8,819 nucleotides of DNA, from positions 1-8,819 of the forward strand of contig CAYRZL010000098.1 of the NCBI GenBank assembly GCA_964428795.1. The letters run 5' to 3'. Within the stretch, counting starts at the first letter, position 1, and each line of letters opens with the position of its first letter. Shown here piece after piece: positions 6,686 through 8,819 of this stretch. A model generated the notes under the pieces. It had not been told where the DNA came from. It searched no databases and worked only from the letters and a program-made list of their open reading frames with translations. Source of the DNA: CAYRZL01 sp964428795. Its GTDB lineage: Bacteria > Bacillota > Clostridia > Lachnospirales > Lachnospiraceae. The position numbers and the translations under genes were made by a program.

Positions 6686-8188
6686 ATGATGCAGAAAGGA
6701 CTTATTCTAGTACATGATACCGATGACGCCGCAATTGCTCTGGACGAGCTGAAAGCCGGCGAAACTTATCCGGTGGCAGGCAGTGATTTAACTTTGTTAA
6801 CCGATGTGCCATTCGGTCACAAGGTTGCCCTGCGGGATATTGCATCGGGAGAAAATGTAATCAAATACGGTCATCCAATTGGTCATGCAGTTGGCGATAT
6901 CAAGCGTGGAGAACATATCCACACACACAATTTAAAGACCAATCTATCCGGAATGCTGGAGTATACATATGTTCCCAATAACGATATTCTGGCAAAGTTC
7001 TCCGAAGCAAAAAAGGAAGCAACCTTTGAAGGGTATCCACGCTCCGATGGTCGAGTTGGTGTTCGGAATGAACTTTGGGTTATTCCAACGGTAGGCTGCG
7101 TCAACACCACTGCTACCCGATTGGTTCAGGAGGCAAAAAAACGCTTTGCAGGACGTTTTGATGATATCTGTGCATTTACACACAATATGGGTTGTTCGCA
7201 ACTGGGAGACGATCAGGCGACAACTATGAAACTCCTTGCCGGCTTAATCAAGCATCCAAATGCAGGCGGCGTCCTGGTATTGTCCCTTGGGTGCGAGAAT
7301 AACAATCTGGATGTATTCAAGCCCTATTTGGGCGAAATAGATGAAAATCGGATTAAATTTCTCGTAACGCAAGATGTTGAAGATGAATTTGAAGCAGGTA
7401 TGCAGTTGCTTGAAGAGTTGAATCAAATCGCAGGCGGTATGCAGCGTCAAACTGTATCAGCAGAAAAGCTGGTGGTTGGGTTCAAATGCGGCGGATCGGA
7501 TGCATTCTCCGGAATGACCGCAAATGCATTATGCGGGCGGCTGAATGACAAACTGGTGCAATGCGGCGGATCAACAATCTTAACCGAAGTACCTGAAATG
7601 TTTGGCGCAGAAACCATTCTTATGGAGCGTTGCGTGAATGAGGATACTTTCAACCAGACGGTTGATCTTATCAATAATTATAAAAAATACTTCACTCGAT
7701 ATAATCAGCCCATTTATGAAAATCCATCTCCAGGAAATAAAAAGGGTGGTATTTCTTCTCTGGAAGAAAAGAGTCTCGGATGTGTGCAGAAGGGCGGTCA
7801 GGCTCCGGTCGTTGGGGTGCTGGGATACGGTGAACAGGTTCGCAAAAATGGGCTGAACTTACTCACTGGATCTGGAAACGATCAGGTTTCCTGCACAAAT
7901 TTAGTCTGTTCCGGTGCATCAATTGTCTGCTTTACAACTGGTCGTGGTAATCCTTTTGGATCGCCGGTGCCGACCGTTAAAATTGCATCTAACAGCGGAC
8001 TTGCCGCACGTAAACCACATTGGATTGATTACAATGCCGGACAAATTCTGGATGGAAAAACATTTGCTGAAGTCACAGATGACTTTTTCGAGTATATTTT
8101 GTCCGTAGCTTCCGGACGCACGAAGACTTGCAATGAGTTGAATGGATACAAAGAAATCTCCGTGTTCAGAGATGGTGTTATTCTCTGA
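6686..8188 (+). CDS. uxaA: Altronate dehydratase
   Basis: This 500-residue cytoplasmic enzyme removes water from D-altronate to give 2-keto-3-deoxy-D-gluconate. It is full length compared with E. coli UxaA (about 495). Residues 1-95 form the SAF domain (H-D-T-D-D-A-A near 10-16; H-P-I-G-H-A-V-G-D near 63-71). The catalytic UxaA/GarD region follows, with Y-P-R-S-D-G-R-V-G-V-R-N at 117-128, T-H-N-M-G-C-S-Q at 165-172, G-F-K-C-G-G-S-D-A-F-S-G at 265-276 and a C-terminal segment with T-G-R-G-N-P-F-G at 418-425. The conserved cysteines and histidines fit the known Fe(II) dependence of this family. The gene begins with two consecutive ATG codons (6686 and 6689); GCGAGG at 6675-6680 serves either. 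Galactarate dehydratase (GarD) is the nearest alternative, but pairing with uxaB and the length favour UxaA. Confidence 0.96.
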   Translation: MMQKGLILVHDTDDAAIALDELKAGETYPVAGSDLTLLTDVPFGHKVALRDIASGENVIKYGHPIGHAVGDIKRGEHIHTHNLKTNLSGMLEYTYVPNNDILAKFSEAKKEATFEGYPRSDGRVGVRNELWVIPTVGCVNTTATRLVQEAKKRFAGRFDDICAFTHNMGCSQLGDDQATTMKLLAGLIKHPNAGGVLVLSLGCENNNLDVFKPYLGEIDENRIKFLVTQDVEDEFEAGMQLLEELNQIAGGMQRQTVSAEKLVVGFKCGGSDAFSGMTANALCGRLNDKLVQCGGSTILTEVPEMFGAETILMERCVNEDTFNQTVDLINNYKKYFTRYNQPIYENPSPGNKKGGISSLEEKSLGCVQKGGQAPVVGVLGYGEQVRKNGLNLLTGSGNDQVSCTNLVCSGASIVCFTTGRGNPFGSPVPTVKIASNSGLAARKPHWIDYNAGQILDGKTFAEVTDDFFEYILSVASGRTKTCNELNGYKEISVFRDGVIL

Positions 8189-8338
8189 TTAGAGTGACCA
8201 TTTTTAAGGTCAGAGGTGAGTATAGAATTTCTGTAGTTTTTCATTGTATTTGAAGATGGATATCTGTATAGGAATTCCTGATATCTTTATTCGCGCGGGA
8301 GAATCTTATAAGCAATATATTCAGAATACTTGAGAGAT
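8189..8338. other. Long 3' untranslated stretch after uxaA; no convincing gene
   Basis: These 150 bases separate the uxaA stop from the operon's only strong terminator. They hold a small hairpin candidate (TGACC at 8195-8199 with GGTCA at 8208-8212, 8-base loop, no U-run), a 10-base palindrome AGGAATTCCT (8270-8279) and a 25-codon ORF (8256-8333) without a ribosome binding site. I see no tRNA, protein-coding or riboswitch signature. Confidence 0.5.
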
Positions 8339-8374
8339 AAAACGGCATAGCTTTATAAGCTGTGTCGTTTTATT
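8339..8374 (+). terminator. Strong intrinsic terminator of the uxaB-uxaA operon
   Basis: A 15-base-pair stem forms between 8339-8353 and 8357-8371 with a TAT loop. It has only two G-T wobbles and no bulges, and is flanked by AAAA on the left and TTTTATT on the right. The A-run on the left also gives a U-run on the complement, so the structure could terminate in both directions. Confidence 0.85.
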
Positions 8375-8383
8375 CTAAGGCAA

Positions 8384-8534
8384 CACCGCACAATTCAGGC
8401 TACGTCGCTTTCTGAAAAAAACAGCACCCAATTTTTGTTCCGAAAACCTCGAATACATACAATATTTCTGCGTTTCCGCGTCGCATTCGGTCACTATTTT
8501 TCTGTCGAAATCGCTCTTGCCGAATTATACGGTG
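8384..8534. repeat. Small element bounded by imperfect terminal inverted repeats (MITE-like candidate)
   Basis: The left end CACCGCACAATTC (8384-8396) and the right end GAATTATACGGTG (8522-8534) are inverted copies with two mismatches, both tolerable as G-U pairs in RNA. Similarity continues inward: the left arm runs on as AGGCTACGTCGCTTTCTG and the complement of the right arm as GGCAAGAGCGATTTCGACAG, recognisably related with small gaps. The hexamer TATTCT occurs just outside both ends (8371-8376 and 8536-8541), though seven bases (left) and one base (right) lie between it and the repeats. The element has no coding capacity. A non-autonomous mobile element or dispersed structured repeat is inferred; copy number elsewhere is unknown. 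Confidence 0.5.
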
Positions 8535-8646
8535 ATATTCTGATTAGATATTTTTATTCATGATAGTAAAAATTTGAAAAACAATCCAATCGTGTTATGT
8601 AGTGAAATTTTGGAAGGAAATATAAATTGGACAAAATATATCAGAA
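8535..8646. other. AT-rich spacer right of the inverted-repeat element
   Basis: This stretch is very AT-rich and carries no supported gene. GGAAGG (8612-8617) precedes a TTG that opens only a seven-codon frame, whose TGA overlaps the ATG at 8647. This could be the debris of a broken gene start or chance. Confidence 0.35.
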
Positions 8647-8742
8647 ATGAGGATAATATCAATGGAACATTTCAATCCTTTGCTTTCAAATAGGGATATT
8701 TCTAAAAAATTTATGGGTCAGTCCTTAAATCTATGTGATTGA
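8647..8742 (+). CDS. Small hypothetical ORF, possibly a gene remnant
   Basis: This open frame encodes 31 residues from the ATG at 8647, or 26 from the ATG at 8662, which has a GAGGA at 8649-8653 with normal 8-base spacing and is the better start. The 26-residue product begins MEHFNPLLSNRDISKKFM. It has no membrane segment and resembles no family I recognise. It follows the inverted-repeat element and overlaps an opposite-strand frame at its 3' end, so at most one of the two is real. It may be the surviving N-terminus of a longer, interrupted gene. Confidence 0.22.
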   Translation: MRIISMEHFNPLLSNRDISKKFMGQSLNLCD

Positions 8743-8819
8743 GGATTGCGAGTATAGCGGGTTCGGCTCATGTCGAAAAGTTTCAAAAAGAAATACTCGT
8801 CGTCCGGATACCCGTAGCC
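8718..8819 (-). CDS. Possible C-terminus of a minus-strand gene entering from the right edge
   Basis: On the complement a frame is open from the window edge (8819) for 33 codons to a TGA at 8718-8720. The reading is G-Y-G-Y-P-D-D-E-Y-F-F-L-K-L-F-D followed by a basic tail, M-S-R-T-R-Y-T-R-N-P-Q. The composition is protein-like, but 33 codons without a stop is weak evidence and I do not recognise the family. It would converge on the uxaA operon. Confidence 0.2.
   Translation of the reverse strand, partial: GYGYPDDEYFFLKLFDMSRTRYTRNPQSHRFKD

Noticed and set aside
6051..6966. GTATAC hexamers at 6051-6056 (uxaB) and 6961-6966 (uxaA) as additional operators
   Set aside because: They lack the flanking TTG/CAA symmetry of the promoter copies and lie within conserved coding sequence.
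8270..8279. AGGAATTCCT palindrome and nearby GATATC pair as a regulatory site
   Set aside because: The two palindromic signals do not share a centre, and no promoter or gene follows that they could control.
8256..8333. 25-codon plus-strand ORF after uxaA
   Set aside because: No ribosome binding site, no recognisable motif, and it ends just before the terminator stem; chance is likely.
1..8819. CRISPR array, tRNA, rRNA, prophage or defence system
   Set aside because: No regularly spaced repeats, cloverleaf, rRNA-like segment or recognisable phage or defence protein was found on either strand.

Overview
The window looks like chromosomal DNA from an anaerobic member of the Bacillota (Clostridia), probably a gut or fermentative species. 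The evidence is strong AGGAGG-type ribosome binding sites, a Gram-positive-style lipoprotein signal on the solute-binding protein, moderate GC content, and gene order typical of clostridial sugar-acid loci. I cannot name a genus.

The layout is a divergent sugar-acid catabolic locus. A leftward (minus-strand) operon starts near 4164 and runs: a zinc-dependent sugar-acid dehydrogenase resembling LgoD (3086-4114), then a complete TRAP transporter (dctP 1993-3036, dctQ 1452-1955, dctM 169-1455), then the first 22 codons of a KDPG aldolase (eda, leaving the left edge). To the right on the plus strand are a GntR-family FadR-type regulator (4384-5028) with its own promoter and terminator, then a uxaB-uxaA operon (5210-8188) with a separate promoter.

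Together the genes give a coherent route. The TRAP transporter takes up an acidic sugar. The dehydrogenase probably oxidises a hexonate to D-tagaturonate; the best-fitting substrate is L-galactonate. UxaB reduces tagaturonate to D-altronate, UxaA dehydrates it to 2-keto-3-deoxygluconate (KDG), and after phosphorylation Eda cleaves KDPG to pyruvate and glyceraldehyde-3-phosphate. The kinase (kdgK) and uronate isomerase (uxaC) are not in the window.

Regulation is visible. Two promoters carry paired copies of a GTATAC-centred palindrome that fits the FadR-subfamily operator pattern: a perfect 11-bp-arm inverted repeat just downstream of the leftward -10, and two sites overlapping the -35 and -10 of the uxaB promoter. 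The regulator between the two operons is the obvious candidate to bind both.

The last 630 bases (8189-8819) hold no convincing complete gene. They contain a 150-base 3' untranslated stretch, a strong intrinsic terminator (8339-8374), a roughly 150-base element bounded by imperfect inverted repeats (8384-8534) that looks like a small non-autonomous repeat, and short, possibly degraded ORFs near the right edge. I did not find a clearly undescribed system. The most useful leads are the L-galactonate-type pathway assignment, the shared operator pair and the inverted-repeat element.
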